NCBI GenBank assembly: GCA_022592445.1
Contig: JABYQR010000432.1
Span: forward strand, 1 to 35,110
Source of the DNA: Cytidiella melzeri
Taxonomy: Eukaryota; Basidiomycota; Agaricomycetes; Polyporales; Irpicaceae
Length of the DNA stretch: 35,110 bases
Direction of reading: 5' to 3'
Position 1 is the stretch's first letter. Each line of letters begins with the position of its first letter. Under the pieces are notes generated by a model. It saw only the letters and a list, made by a program, of their open reading frames with translations. It was not told the DNA's origin and made no database searches. Positions 17,557 to 29,600 of the stretch are shown one piece after another. A program made the position numbers and the translations under genes.

Positions 17557-19138
17557 TTACGCTTTCTCGAAAGTCTGGATCTCCGCCTTCCCGTCGTCGC
17601 TAAAGGACCCATGCTGGTGGGTCTTGCCAGTCTCTTGATCCTGACGAACCGGCTTCTTGCCGTGTTGGCAATGCTCTTGGTGAGCCAAGTGGGCTCCGAT
17701 GTGACTGACATGTATCGGCGTGATCACTATACGGTGAGGGCGATGTTATTAGACAAGACACGAAAAACACAGGTAGGGTAAACAAGGCATACCTCGAGAC
17801 GAGTCCAGGAGGAAGACCTCGTAGAACACAGCGCCAAGGATAGTGGCCGGGATATTCGCCAGAGCGGCAATGGCCGCATATTTTCCACCAGCGGCATCGG
17901 TACCCCAGATGGACATGGCAGCGAAGCGAGTGCCGAGATCACGGGCAGTGTTGGTCGAAACTGCAACACGGTGTCAAATGAATATCACGGGCCAAGGATC
18001 AATGTGAGAGGCTTACGTCCGTTCAGAGCGAAGCCCCAAATGCACACAGCGCTGCACCAAAGACGTCAGGGATTTGTTTTAATCGAGTGAAACATTTATG
18101 GCTACTCACTATGTGAGACCGATGATGAATGGGGCAGCTGAAGGTGGTACTAGGAAGTTCGTGGGATCGAGGCAAGCCCAGATGACAAGACCAATCAAGA
18201 AATCCTATTTTCGAGATGAACAGGCGTGAGTCAACCAGAACCGTAGTTCGAAGAGAATGACTTGAGCGTACGCAAACAAACTCGTTCAACAAGGCGAGGC
18301 CGAGGTCGGCTCCAGCCGGGGCATAGCATGCGAAAATACCTGCAAGACCTGACGGCGTGTAGTTGACGGTCTCAAAAATACCCTTTGCTACCATTGCTGC
18401 CTCGACAGCCTGCAAAACAGGTTAGCCTTGCGTTAAATGGGTCAAGTCGTTGTGGGGACATACTCGAATGGTTGGGCGGTACTGGGCATAAACCATCATG
18501 GCCGCGAGGTAGGCACCGATTATTTGTGAGACGATGTATCTGTGAGAGAAAGTGGCCATGAACAACTCGACACTAACGCAAGTCGATAGATAGCCATACC
18601 TGACAGCCTTGAGCGGAGGAAAGCCCTTGAATATCACCAAGCAGATGGTAACAGCGGGGTTGAAGTGACCGCCCGATGTTGCAGAGCAGGTCTATAGGTG
18701 AGGGCGGTTAGACATACTGTAAGTTGCTCTATTCAGAGTTTGTCGACTTACGACGAGAGCTAGCATGATACCAAAGGCGAATCCCAGACCGACTGTTTGC
18801 AAAGCTATATTCGAAAGCGTTAAGACGTTGTTTTATCGCAGCGTAAAGAAAGCACGTACTATTGATTGATTCGCCCGACAGACTACCAATGTTGAAGCCG
18901 GCAACCGCGCCTACGCCAAAGAAGACGTAAAAAAAGACACCCGTCTAGCACAAGATGTCGGCATAAGGTATTGACCTCAAGAATTCAAGAAATCGCGACT
19001 CACAGCTTCAGCGACCGACTCGACAATCCAGTGCGCCTGACGATGGCGATGTCTCTCCCATAGCGTGAAAATAGGAGGGCGAGTTGATATGTCGGCAAGA
19101 TGGACAACGTCCTGGCGAGGCAAATGGTGCATGCTCAT
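17557..19138 (-). CDS. Aquaporin / major intrinsic protein, 10 exons
   Basis: Ten exons: 19138-19004, 18944-18860, 18804-18752, 18691-18600, 18539-18464, 18409-18272, 18204-18110, 18051-18017, 17960-17793 and 17726-17557. All nine introns are GT-AG and the sum is 1047 bases, a complete 348-residue frame. It is a membrane channel for water and possibly small solutes. The first pore motif is canonical (SGGHFNPAVT, NPA at about 102-104). The second, STNTARDLG (about 238-246), has NTA in place of NPA but keeps the following Arg-Asp. Hydrophobic segments include FFYVFFGVGAVAG, IVSQIIGAYLAAMMVYAQY and IPATILGAVFYEVFLLDS. The hydrophilic tail is His/Gln-rich. Start chosen at MSMHHLPRQDVVHLAD; an upstream frame extension to 19210 exists but looks non-coding. 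Confidence 0.93.
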
Positions 19139-19700
19139 GTTGATAGGATTGTGGGTTGCGCAGAGAACAAGGGAAGGACGAGTCTCTGTAACAGAGCGAA
19201 GCAACTCCACAGGTGCAGCACCGTGTCACAATATATGGTGTCTCCTGAATCAATTAACCTAAACGGGTTCTGGCCATATGATCACGGTTTGGGCTGAGAG
19301 TTTTGGTCCCGAAGGGCGCTAGCGTACCCATACCCCCTTAGGGGCAAAACATGGTTGAGCCAGGTCGTCCTGAGCCAAGCATAAAGTCAATCCAAAACAA
19401 GCCAAAAAGCTTGAAATTTCCAAGATATTCGGGCGCAAAATGTGGCCTCGATGTCCATCCATTTGTGTAATGTGCCTTGCGATAGTCTAAAAGTCGGATG
19501 GTCCGCTAATTCGCGAATAACTTTAGGCTGCAACAGTTTAACCGGCCCAGGAAGTTGGGGGATTCTCAGTCCAGAGCCCCGCATCGCTGCGGGGGTGGGG
19601 AATATTTTGATATCCATGTGACTGTGTTTAGGTTCATGGGCTGGCCGAAGCGCCCCGTATATTGTTCCCTAGTTCAGATGATATCGTAGACAATGCTTCC
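19139..19700. other. Intergenic region upstream of the aquaporin gene
   Basis: Holds the aquaporin promoter side. From about 19300 to 19640 it has a minus-strand open frame of 77 codons containing LQPKVIRELADHPTFRLS, which looks like a short helical piece, perhaps of a mobile element. GGGCGCTAGCG near 19315 and CGAAGCGCCCC near 19650 could be weak inverted ends, but I cannot support an element call. Confidence 0.3.
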
Positions 19701-21073
19701 GTGATTGATCTCATGCCACACAACAGGCCACAGAATTACATACCTCTGTCGGGCACACACTCGAGCCGACAGCAGTGCCCAGAGGATCATTGCCGACCTG
19801 CATTCGTCCTTCGTCAGCTGAGCGAATGAACGGGTGTAAAAAGTAAAATATCAGCCCCGTAAACTGCGGAGTCAAGACTTGGAAATGGAGCACTGAGGCT
19901 AGTAAGCCAATGTTTGTCGTAATACACCTTACGAAGGCTATGTGAGGTAGAGTGCTCTCAGCATGCGCCGGAGGTGACATACCGAACGCGGTCTGCTGAT
20001 AGAAACATAATCATGTGGCTAGCTTATGACGACGACTGAGGTTCACTCACCAGACCTGGATACGGTTAAACAGCCGTTGCAGTACACGGAGAAGCGCAGA
20101 AGCATAATGTCTGCCGTCAGGCAGAAGCGACGTTATCTGCCAGTACGAGCTGGCAGCACAGCTTGGAAGCCTTTAGTAAACCTGAACACGACACAATCAT
20201 TCAGTCGGACCGAGCATTGGCTGTTGTTCCAAACCTGGACTACTTACCCCTGTTAGAGCTAGATCGCGGCAGCCGCAACGCGTACGTGTTCCTTGACCAA
20301 GTCCTTCACCAATTTGCGTTCGACGTCGATGATCGGTGCTATGGTTCCTGTGAAACCTACACCCTACCCCACGCGGAGGAGAGATGAACATAGCCAATTC
20401 ATTCAATGCGGGGGTCGCTTTGCTCAGGAAGTCGCGCGGAATCTGGTGGAACCAACGGTGGAACATACCTAGCTTCACAACGGCGCCTTGGTACCATCTA
20501 GGTGCATCGAGGGGTGGGACAGAATGCCGATAAGCGTAAATCGAGTGATTACCAAGTGCCTCAACTCGATCTGCACGTCAACTAAGCGTCAAGAATTTTA
20601 TTGCTTTCCTTCAACTGAGCAGCGTTGATTTGCATTGCACGGCTGTATCTTGACGCAGAATTTGTCAATACAGTGCTGCTAGACGCACGGAGATACCCAT
20701 CCTGCTCACCTCGTCATTTGACACCATGTCTAAGTCACCGAAGGCACCCCTCAGCAAGATCGCGCCCACGCAGGGATTTCCAGTCCTTTGTGAGGCTTCT
20801 TGACCTGAGTGCGATGAGCTATGATCTCTGAAGCTGAGGAAAGCGACTCACCATCTACGAACTGAAGCACCTTGCTCCAATGCGGTCTTGGAATGGCCAT
20901 GCGTAGAATGTGATCTTATAATACTAAGAGCGTACGCTGTGAGAATACAACTGCTTGAATGTCAGAATCGGATAGGTGTCGATTTCGACCATGGGATGAA
21001 TACGGAGGACGACCAGGCCATAAAAGCCGTTGGAAGTGGATGCGATGGAAGTTAATTCGAGACTTTGCGCCAT
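19700..21073 (-). CDS. Unidentified multi-exon gene or gene relic
   Basis: Several protein-like segments lie between plausible GT-AG introns on the minus strand. From right to left: a start at 21073 with MAQSLELTSIASTSNGFYGL, VLRIHPMVEIDTYPILTFKQ; then EASQRTGNPCVGAILLRGAF and GDLDMVSNDE (about 20715-20800); TGTIAPIIDVERKLVKDLVK (about 20290-20360); TAFGMSPPAHAESTLPHIAF (about 19935-19992); and QVLTPQFTGLIFYFLHPFIR, SADEGRMQVGNDPLG (about 19750-19900). I could not connect all parts into one consistent frame, so this is either a gene with more introns than I resolved or a decayed gene. The family is not recognised. Exact ends are approximate. Confidence 0.35.
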
Positions 21074-21838
21074 ACGAACATTAGTGAGGGAGGCTAGCGT
21101 TCCACATCTTCAAACAATTCTCTTCGTACACATACATACAATATTCTTGGCTGGGCTGTCAGCGACATGACACTAGTGCTTCGGGATGAGAACGCACCTT
21201 AAGGCAGCGCGCTCACAGCACAGCCCTGTATAGAGGACAGCAGTCCGCAGCGCCTCTCCCTGTTGTCACTACAATCCTCGCAGTGTCCCCACGTCAGTCA
21301 AAGGCCGATGAACGATGTCAACACGGATTTTTGGAAAGATGGGGTTTATGAAGATGATGAGTACAGTTCGACCACTCTGCCATCCGACGTGACCAGTCCG
21401 TCTTTCAACGACTCAGACATGGATCCTGTCGCACAGCGACCTGTTTAGCGTTCATTGAGCACAGTGACAGTACTGTGGTGGGTCTCCAAAGGTCAACGTT
21501 GGATTCTGGAGGATGTGGATGGGAGAGTATTGAGGAGGAGGAGCGCTCGGAACGTGTATATAGAGTTGAAACCCCGACGTAAGCCCGACTACAGTGACAC
21601 CTCTCCGCTATATTGATGTCTGGCACATTGCGTCCTTGAGGTCCTTGTAGAATATGATAAGTCGTAATGTCACGACGAGCGGCCTGCTGAAGCCGTTCAT
21701 AGTCTGCCTCTTTACCACCGTTTTCCCGAGCTCGACGAACGACTACAGAGTTAGGGGCGAAGCTCAGTCGCTCCTGTCTCACTCACTGTCCAACTGTGAC
21801 AACACGAAATAGCGACCAGCATCCGACCAGTTCTCAAG
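21074..21838. other. Intergenic region before the GT61 gene
   Basis: Open frames on both strands. The minus-strand frame ending at 21405 includes RRARENGGKEADYERLQQAA, which is protein-like and might be a short divergent gene or exon. There is no supporting start, family or intron evidence. Promoter sequence of the GT61 gene must lie in the right-hand part. Confidence 0.35.
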
Positions 21839-23627
21839 ATGCTCCCTCGGTCTCGCACGATGCGCGACGCTGTACTAGTGCTCGTAGGTGCACTCAGCAT
21901 GCACATTGCCACAAGCTTCCTGGGCACCTTTCGGCCGGAGACGTTTTCAGGGGAAGCTGTATTGTCCACGGAAGGCACACGACACTCCGAGCACCACGAC
22001 GAGAATCGCGACAAGTACGTACCTTCAAAACAGTATGCACTGGCAGATAACGCGGGGGTAGATCTCGCCCACGATTTTCCGGAGACGTACATGGATGCGC
22101 ATGCACCCGGATGGACGGTGTTCAGAAATCTGTACATGGCGAACGGCACACTGTTCGTCGTCTCATCACATCCTGCCTCTGCATTCCCCGACATCCAATA
22201 CATCACTTCTACCGGTCTCGCAGCTGAGAACACGCCAGAAAACATCGCAGCGCGCATGCCGACCAACCAGGACATGTCCTTTATCACCCCTGCGCAAGCA
22301 AGACGCCGCTGGGGTCCGACACGCGCACAGGCAAAGTTGCCTACCGCACGCAACAGAGCATACAGTATCAAGGGCAACACGATCATCTTTAACGACCCAG
22401 ACCAGTTCCTCAACCACTATTACCACTTCTGTGCTGAACTGTGGTTAGGTGCGTGGGCAATGTGGCATGGCGTACACAACGTGCAGGTGCCCGCCTCCTC
22501 AGCAAACGAGATCACAGCTCCCCCGATCGACCGCATCATCTTCCCGAACACAGATCTGCAAGGCTGGCGAGACAGGCCAGGTTTCAACCCCTACTTCCTT
22601 CGCGCCGTCTTTCCTAGCACTACCGTCGAGGTGGACATGGACTGGGATGACCGCATTGCTGCTACCAGTGATGCGGGGGACCATGCGCGAGTGTGGCACT
22701 TTGACAAGGTGCTACTCACCGACAGGAGTGCAGCGTTCAGAGGATCCATCTGTGGTGCTCAGGTGCACAGAACGGCAGCCGAAGCCTTCTACGCGATGAA
22801 ACAGATCAATAGGTTGGGCAAGTGGTGGTGGGAGCCTGTCAGACGAGGAATTTTGACGTTTGCCGGAGTCGATCAGCATACGCAGGAGATTGGGACGAGA
22901 GTGGAGAAAGCAGACAGAGAAAAGGTCAATCCGTACGCGATTGCCGTTGTAGAGGACGACAAGGATGCAAAATTCCCGCGCGAACCGATAGTGATTACAT
23001 ACATGGACAGACAAGGCGTCCGAAGACATCTTATCGAAGAGGACCACGACAATCTCGTGAGGGAACTCCAGGTGTTTTGTGACGCCAACGGATACGAGCT
23101 GAACATCATGCGAGGCGAGACGCTCACGAAGGAGGCACAGCTCGCCATCATTGCTCGAACAACGGTACGGCTCAATTTACGTCGCAAATAGCTTATCATT
23201 CTGACCCTATGCGTGTAGATCCTCCTTGGTGTCCACGGAAATGGTCTTACGGTAAATTTCAATGCACATTCCGACTTTACACAATGTCTCACTTTAGTGA
23301 ACTCGCAGCATCTCATCATGATGTCACCTACACCCATCTCGACGGTTATCGAGCTCTTCTTCCCGGGCGGCTTCGCGCACGATTATGAATGGACAGCCAG
23401 AGCTCTCGGGCATAAACATTTCGCCGTCTGGAACGACACGTACGTCTCTTCAACCACGCAGCGGTGTCATCATGACTAACGATACGTCCTATGTCCATAG
23501 ATATCACACTCACCCGACACTTCCCTGGGTGGCGTACCCCGAGGGTTTCCAGGGCACTCAAATACCGGTGTACGCACCAACGGTTATAGATATCATCAAG
23601 GATCGTATCGCCGGAAAATTACGTTAA
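21839..23627 (+). CDS. GT61-type glycosyltransferase, four exons
   Basis: Exons 21839-23164, 23219-23251, 23309-23439 and 23501-23627 (1617 bases, 538 residues), all introns GT-AG. The N-terminus (MLPRSRTMRDAVLVLVGALS and on to MHIATSF) is a signal anchor, suggesting a type II Golgi membrane protein. The catalytic domain shows the GT61/DUF563 hallmarks: IIFNDPDQFLNHYYHFCAEL in the middle and, across the first intron, ILLGVHGNGLTHLIMMSP followed by VIELFFPGGFAHDYEWTA. Members of this family (EOGT, plant xylosyl- and arabinosyltransferases) transfer sugars to proteins or polysaccharides; donor and acceptor cannot be inferred. An internal ATG at 21860 is an alternative start. Reading through the first intron ends at about 23191, so splicing is needed for the full domain. 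Confidence 0.9.
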
Positions 23628-23987
23628 ACGCAGGTGACTCGGGGGGTCCATTAGATGATCTGTATCCTTGTATTTATTTCACGGACTAGAAGGGATGGAC
23701 TGCCTACAGCTATGTACTGGACGGACTGTTTCTTTCCTTTCACCTCTTGCTGATATTTATCTTGATGCCCTCGCCACGGGTAGCGTACTCACGTAGATCT
23801 TCAATAAAGGCCAGTGATTGTAACAATATGAATTAGTCAAAGGGGTTGGAAATTGCTATTATATATTGTAAGTCGCACAGCCAAGAATTACCGTGTAGGG
23901 GAAATATATACAAGATTATAGCGACGTGCGCCGATGATGTCAAGTTTCAATCAGTTGCAAGAGAAAGAGGTACGCGTTGCTCAATAT
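23628..23987. other. Intergenic region between convergent genes
   Basis: 3' flanks of the GT61 gene and of the DUF7918-like pseudogene. From about 23896 it contains the motif GCGACGTGCGCCGAT, which recurs near 25340 as part of the duplicated unit. No gene is seen. Confidence 0.5.
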
Positions 23988-25117
23988 TCAATCTTCAGTC
24001 AAGTCGATGATGTCGCCGGACACCGCCGCCTTGTAAAACGATAGAAGAGGCTTCACGCTTCATGATTTTCTTTAGCCTCAGCTTGTCGAAAGTGTTCCGC
24101 CAAGCACATTTGGGTTGGCCTTGAGAACCTCGAAAGTTCTCTTGTCCACTGCGCGATGCAAAAGAGGCGATAGCGTGCCCAGAGCGCTTTCACGTCAAGC
24201 TTGCCTTCAAACTTTGACTTTGGTGCTAGACTCCTGCGTAAGGTCGGTTTCGGCGATGGGCTTCAATTTCCGCTGACGTTTTGAAGGAACTTCAGCAGGT
24301 GCGGTAGATACCAGACGTTTAGGATCAACAGAGGGTTTGGGCACGTCCTGTGGCATTATTTCTTGTGCTTGCAGCAAATCTGGGGCTCCAAAGTCAAACA
24401 TTTTATATCCGTGAGACTGCGAGAACCTGGTATGCTGACCTTTGGAGCGGTAGCGCCAAGTAAACGTAGGAGACATTGCGAGATATTGTGTGAAAAGTTG
24501 AGATAGAATCTGCAATACGCACACCACTCTATGTCCTCCACCCTTCTTTTGCTTGTTCGTGCACAAGCCGATCTTCCAGACTGAATTGTTCAGGGCTCAC
24601 GAATTCATTGTCGTTGTCCCGCCGAACATTTTGTAACACGATATGATTTGAGACATAGAGTTCCCAGATCATTCACACCGGCGATATTTTGCTTCGGAGT
24701 GCATCATCATCTAGGAGAATAAGTAGGTTTAGAACCTGAAGCTCTCGTGTGCTATAAGCAATGTCCCCACCTGTAAGCTTGATGGGAGAGAAGATAAAGG
24801 TCTCGTCTCGGTTTGGCTAAACTGCGCTCCCGATACCAGATGGCACTTTGTGGTGTCGAGGTATACACAACAGTCCACGCACTGTCCATCTATCCAACAG
24901 TGACAATCGGAGGGAGATTGAACACTCTCAGATTTAAACATGAACCGCTAGAGGGACAAACACGATGTGAGGATATACGGGCTCAACATAAGTAAATTGA
25001 ACTCGCCTTTCCAACCTCACTAGCTACATAGCAGATGTTAGCATTTCTCGCCCTCTAGATATTCAATCAAAGGCGAACCGTCGCAGATGATCGCACATCG
25101 ATGGTCATGAGCTTCAT
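23988..25117 (-). pseudogene. DUF7918-like gene, decayed tandem copy
   Basis: Collinear with the intact copy at 25416-26614, including the promoter side, intron positions and 3' flank. Matching segments are CWIDGQCVDCCVYLDTTKCH, TFTWRYRSKGQHTRF, DLLQAQEIMPQDVPKPSVD and TDLTQESSTKVKV. It is broken in several places: an indel soon after the ATG at 25117 and another in exon 1 (frame gives stops around KC*), plus an extra T at AAAGTTTGAAGG (about 24205) that shifts the C-terminal exon. The unit length is 1130 bases against 1199 for the intact copy. It arose by tandem duplication and then decayed. Confidence 0.75.
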
Positions 25118-25415
25118 CGAGTCTAGTGCCAGTGAGCAGACAGCTTCAGGCGTTCGCCTGCCACAGTGCCACGCTTATTGGATTGTCACGGTCACGTGTA
25201 TGTAGATGTCGCGTCGCGTTCATTACGTGGAACATTGCGTGAAACAAGTCCAAATTTCCATCCGCCGCAGTCCAGTAGTCGTGCACATGGGAATTTTCAC
25301 GAACTTCATAAAGACTGCATAGGGGAAATACACGAACATAGCGACGTGCGCCGATATTGTCAGATATTGATATTTGATAATGCAAAGACGAACTCAAAGA
25401 AAGAGAAACGCGTAC

Positions 25416-26614
25416 TCAGTCTCCAGTCAAGTCGATAATTTCGTCACCGCCGCCTCTAAGAACAATCGGAGAAGCTTCGCGTTTCATATCTTGAGCCTCA
25501 GCTTTTCGAAGCTGTTCATCAAGTGCATCTCGCTTGGCCTTGTGAGCCTCGTAAGTCGGTTGGCCACTGCAGGATATGAAAGAAGGAGCAACGTACTCGT
25601 AACGCTTTCACGTCAAGCTTGCCTTCAGCTTTGATTGTGGAGCTGGAATCTTGCGTAAGGTCGATTTCGTCGGTAGGCTTCGCTTTGTGCCGACGTTTTG
25701 AAGGACCGTCAACAGGTGGGGTAGATGCTGGACGCTTGGGAGCTGCGGATGGTTGAGGCATGTCAAGTGGCACAATTCCTTGTGCTTGAAGTAAATCTGG
25801 GACTCCAGAATTGGACAATCTTCCCGTAAGGTTGCAAAATCGTATGCACTGACCTTTCGAACGGTAACGCCATGTAAAGGTAACATACGGCGAGTCCAAC
25901 GGGTCAATGTAGGAGACGGTGGTGAGTCGGCATATCTTGGTTTCTTCCGTCTCGCCTAACCTGTGAGAAGTTGGAGAAGAAGTCGAGGCAATGAGCTGTA
26001 CTATACGCACACTACTCTATGCCCACCAGCCTTCTTTGCTTTTTCATGCACAGCCTCATCTTCAAGCATATGTTTTCGACCTAAATAATGGCTGTTTGTT
26101 TGCTGGACGTTTGTGACACGATATACTTTAAGGCATAGAGATCCGAGATCATTAACACCCGCGGGCTTCATGTGGAAGGAATCGTCATCTTAGAAGAAAC
26201 ACAAGAACTCAGAACAAGTATATCTTGCGCGCTTTGAGCAATGTCCTCACCTGTCAACTTGATGGCAGAAAAAATGAACGGTCTCATCTCGGTTGCGCTC
26301 ACTCGAGCTCCCGAAACTAGACAGCACTTCTTGGTGTGTACACACTCGTCTACGCACTGCCCGTCTATCCAAAATTTACTGGCAATGGGAGACACACCAA
26401 TCTCCATCTTAAGTATGAACCGCTGGACGGACAGACGCAAGGTGAGCTCGAGTGAGGATATAGGGGCCTACTGGCAAAATGAGTGCTAACTCGCCTTTCC
26501 GACCTCACTGGCCACATAGCAGCTCATACCCTTTTCCCCCTCTGGCTTCTCTGCATATTCACTCAAAGGTGCATCGTCGCATATAATTTCACAGTCGATG
26601 TTCTTGAGCTTCAT
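25416..26614 (-). CDS. DUF7918-like protein, six exons
   Basis: Exons 26614-26495, 26422-26251, 26188-26011, 25960-25854, 25802-25597 and 25547-25416 total 915 bases, 304 residues. The arrangement matches basidiomycete proteins annotated as DUF7918: an N-terminal domain with SCYVASEVGK and FWIDGQCVDECV, the segment HEKAKKAGGHRVV, the core VTFTWRYRSKG, a Lys/Pro-rich tail with PSKRRHKAKP, and two short IDLT motifs (EIDLTQDSS and IIDLTGD at the end). These acidic-hydrophobic IDLT/VDLT tails resemble SUMO-interacting motifs; that is inference. Molecular function is unknown. The first intron, as drawn to keep EVGK, uses a GC donor; a GT donor nine bases earlier also keeps the frame. Confidence 0.78.
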
Positions 26615-27122
26615 TGGTGAGTTGGAATGATCGTCAGTAATGCCAGTGGTAGCAGAGGACAAACAGCTTTATCAGGCGCCAGGTCCGAATACTTGGACTG
26701 CTGGCATGAGCACACTGGTGTAAGTATGTATGTATGTCACGGTAAAGTGTCGCGTCGCGTTCGTTACGTGGCCATCGCAATACATGTCGAAGACTATTTG
26801 CAGTAGCAGAGTAGTAGGCATTTACATGTAACACCATTACAGGGTCTGTCAATTCCGAACGGCCGATTTGCAAAACATTCGGAGGTCTGCACGACGTCGA
26901 GCGAAGCTAGCTGCTGCAAATAGTGCACATCGCAAGGCAACTCTGCTTAATGCGAATTACAAGGCACGAAACATCACCACCCCCTGTAGGACCGCTTTCG
27001 TCAGAGTTTGACATATACCAAGGATGTTGCAACAGCGTTACAACATTACTTCCTAAGTCACAGTCGTAGCAAAACATTCCACGGTATGGTATCTCTGATG
27101 ATGTCAATCAGAAATATCGATT
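26615..27122. other. Intergenic region between DUF7918-like and F-box genes
   Basis: The part near 26745-26775 (GTCGCGTCGCGTTCGTTACG) recurs near 25205-25235, so the promoter side belongs to the duplicated unit. The remainder holds the 3' flank of the F-box gene. No further gene is seen. Confidence 0.5.
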
Positions 27123-29170
27123 TTACAGACAACAGCGACGTACCATGGATGGACTTGACTCACAGTTGACCCAGACCTCTCCGCCATATATCTCGCTATA
27201 CTTTCGGCGCTGTTGTGGCATGTTCAGGTCAACGACACGGTACGGCAGCAAGGTGACTACGTCCTCGACAAAGATGGACTCGGGGCCGGAACGTATGACG
27301 GTCGGTTTGCGGACAACGTGTCCAGGAAACGGCTGAGGCTGCACGCGATGTGAGATTGGACTTTCGGTCACCGTGTCGCCTGACTTGGAAGAGCTGCCCA
27401 TCCGCTTCATCCACTGACGCATACCACTGACCCCACCCGAAGTCACCAAGTCAGGGTCAGCAATTAAGCCCCTACACGCGTCACGAGTGAAGTCGAGCTC
27501 GTTGTAATCCAGAAGTTTCATCCCTATCATCACGCGGGACCCATAGCTAGCCAGAGCCCGAGGCATGTCGCTCACGAAAAGCCTTGTGTTCGAAGGGCCC
27601 CAGACCTTCCAAGGCAGAATGATCGGTGTAGACGAGGTTCCCCCAGCCGTTCTATCGCTTGCGCGCATGCGAACATACTGCGTCTCTGCGTCGAGGAATA
27701 AAGAGAGGGCGATTATGTACTTCGGATAACAAGGAGCGCCTCGACGAGTCCCCAGGTATGCTCGATTTACATGCAGTAACGAGGACGAACGCGAGGGGTA
27801 AAATGGTCGTGCGGTCGATTTCAAGGCGGATCTGTGAGGACATGACTTCGTGAGGGAAGGGGAGGTTCCGATGGAGGTGAAGCCACGTTTGTGGAGAGGA
27901 AATTGGAAAGTCCGAATGTGACTAGGCGTAAATGGTGTTTTCGCGGCTGGCTGGTTATCAGGCTCTAGGATGTACATCTCAAGGACAAAACAATCCGACT
28001 CTGAGAGTGCCACGAGGAACGAAGACTGCGAGATGAATAGGAAACTGAACGCTGCAAATTCAATGCCGTGATAATGCTCCCTAGACAGATGCTACGCCAG
28101 ATCAGATATATTGTCAGTCTTGGCGTATCGGTGCTTTTTGAGAGGTGCATACCGCTTCAACCTGCCCGGTGTGATGGTTGACAATGGTGAGGTGCATTGT
28201 CCGGGCCTCATCCCGTATCGTGCCCGATAGGTGACCTGTCGCGATCCCAATTCGATCGCCTTCAACTTGTAGTCCTGGGCTTTCTTGGAAGTGGCGAATA
28301 GGAGCAGATATCCGTAGAGTCGTCATCCCGTCTATTTGACGAAGGCTGCCGTCTGTCAAGGACGCCGTTCGTATTCTAAATGTGTCAACATGCGTTAGTC
28401 GCGTAATGTACAGTAAGGTACGATATAACGGACTCATAGAACCACTCTTGCGAGTTGGTAGTGCTCTTGATGTAGTTCAATAGTATGAGTAAGTTTTGTC
28501 CCGCATCAGCCGCGAATGTCTCCGCTGTAGCCTGGAACTGCATAGTCCAGTGCGAGATGAGAACATTCTCACTCTGATCTTGACTCTTCCTGCTCTTCGA
28601 CAACTGTGGCTCCAAGGACAGGCAGCGTACGGTGTCCCATAACCTCGGATTGTCGATCTCTGACCTTGTCTTGCTACACCCGACAAACAAGTTCCCATAG
28701 TACCTCTTGTTGGCCATTGAATCTAGGATGCCGGGAGGGACACGAGTTCCAGCACCGTCTAGAAACGAGATGCGCTTCCATGACTCCTGGGTAGCTACTA
28801 GCGCTTTCATCCGTCTGGCAACGTCCAAAGGACACTCCGAATTATCTTCGTAGCCGGCTACGTAAAGTTCGACAGTGTACTGCAATTCTGGTGTCTCGTC
28901 GATGATGACGCGAACCTGCTTTGATACCTGAGCAACACCACAAGCTCGCACTGTGAGTTTGCCATAAGCCAGAGATTATATGACACACACCGTACGGCAT
29001 TGCATAAGCTCTTTAGCCGAAAGCCAGCGTAGCACCTCAATGACCAACTCTACAGGCAGCTTGATATTGTTGCTGGCTTGAACTTCATCAACTGCTTCTT
29101 GACTATTGGTCTCGATCGGCGTCCTGCCAGTGTAGTTCTTCGACGCTAACAACTGTCGGTATCTCTTCAT
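27123..29170 (-). CDS. F-box domain protein, four exons
   Basis: Exons 29170-28996, 28950-28422, 28375-28153 and 28025-27123 give 1830 bases, 609 residues, all introns GT-AG. The N-terminus carries an F-box: KLPVELVIEVLRWLSAKELM followed by QC and, after the intron, VSKQVRVIIDETPELQYTVE. The long C-terminal part has SWKRISFLDGAG, AADAGQNLLILLNY, and an end with RDACRGLIADPD and EDVVTLLPYRVVDLN, as in the large basidiomycete family of F-box proteins with poorly conserved C-termini. F-box proteins recruit substrates to SCF ubiquitin ligases through Skp1; the substrate is unknown. A 51-base stretch (about 27717-27767) has intron-like ends, is a multiple of three and may be an extra intron. Start could also be further upstream at 29359. 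Confidence 0.8.
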
Positions 29171-29600
29171 AGCTAGAGTTGCAGTAGTACGAGGCACGAA
29201 AATGGAACTGCATGAAGTAGCTACGGCCAGAGAGCGTAGAGATAAACTTGAGAGTCTTGCATTGCAAGACGATCCTGCTAGACTGGGAGCAATCGCAAAT
29301 ATGGCGCAGGTGACTGAAATGTGCCGAGCACTGCCGGTCCCGAGGCCTGCTTCAGTCACTGGTCTGTCCTGAGCGACATAGCTGGAATCCGCACCAGCCT
29401 GAGTGTTAGTCTCGGTGCCAGACGTTTAATGGGAGACACGGTCGCGGTGCTCCCGGTACAGTACGGGGGTAAACTGTTTTGAGGTAGTTTTTCACGTGAA
29501 TAACGTTATGAACTCTGCTCGTGCTAGTTCTATACTGTAAATAACCGGTTATTAACTCACATAGTAAGTAACGTAGATTGATCTAGGTTTATTGGATGCT
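29171..29600. other. Intergenic region between divergently spaced minus-strand genes
   Basis: Promoter side of the F-box gene (with an open but unconvincing upstream frame extension to 29359) and the 3' flank of the next gene, with an AT-rich stretch around 29480-29590. Nothing else is recognised. Confidence 0.5.

Noticed and set aside
17134..17781. A 215-codon plus-strand frame next to and over the aquaporin C-terminus
   Set aside because: It runs antisense through the confirmed last exons of the aquaporin gene and resembles no known protein.
19300..19660. A miniature inverted-repeat transposon between the aquaporin and its neighbour
   Set aside because: The candidate ends match over only about seven bases and no target duplication is visible.
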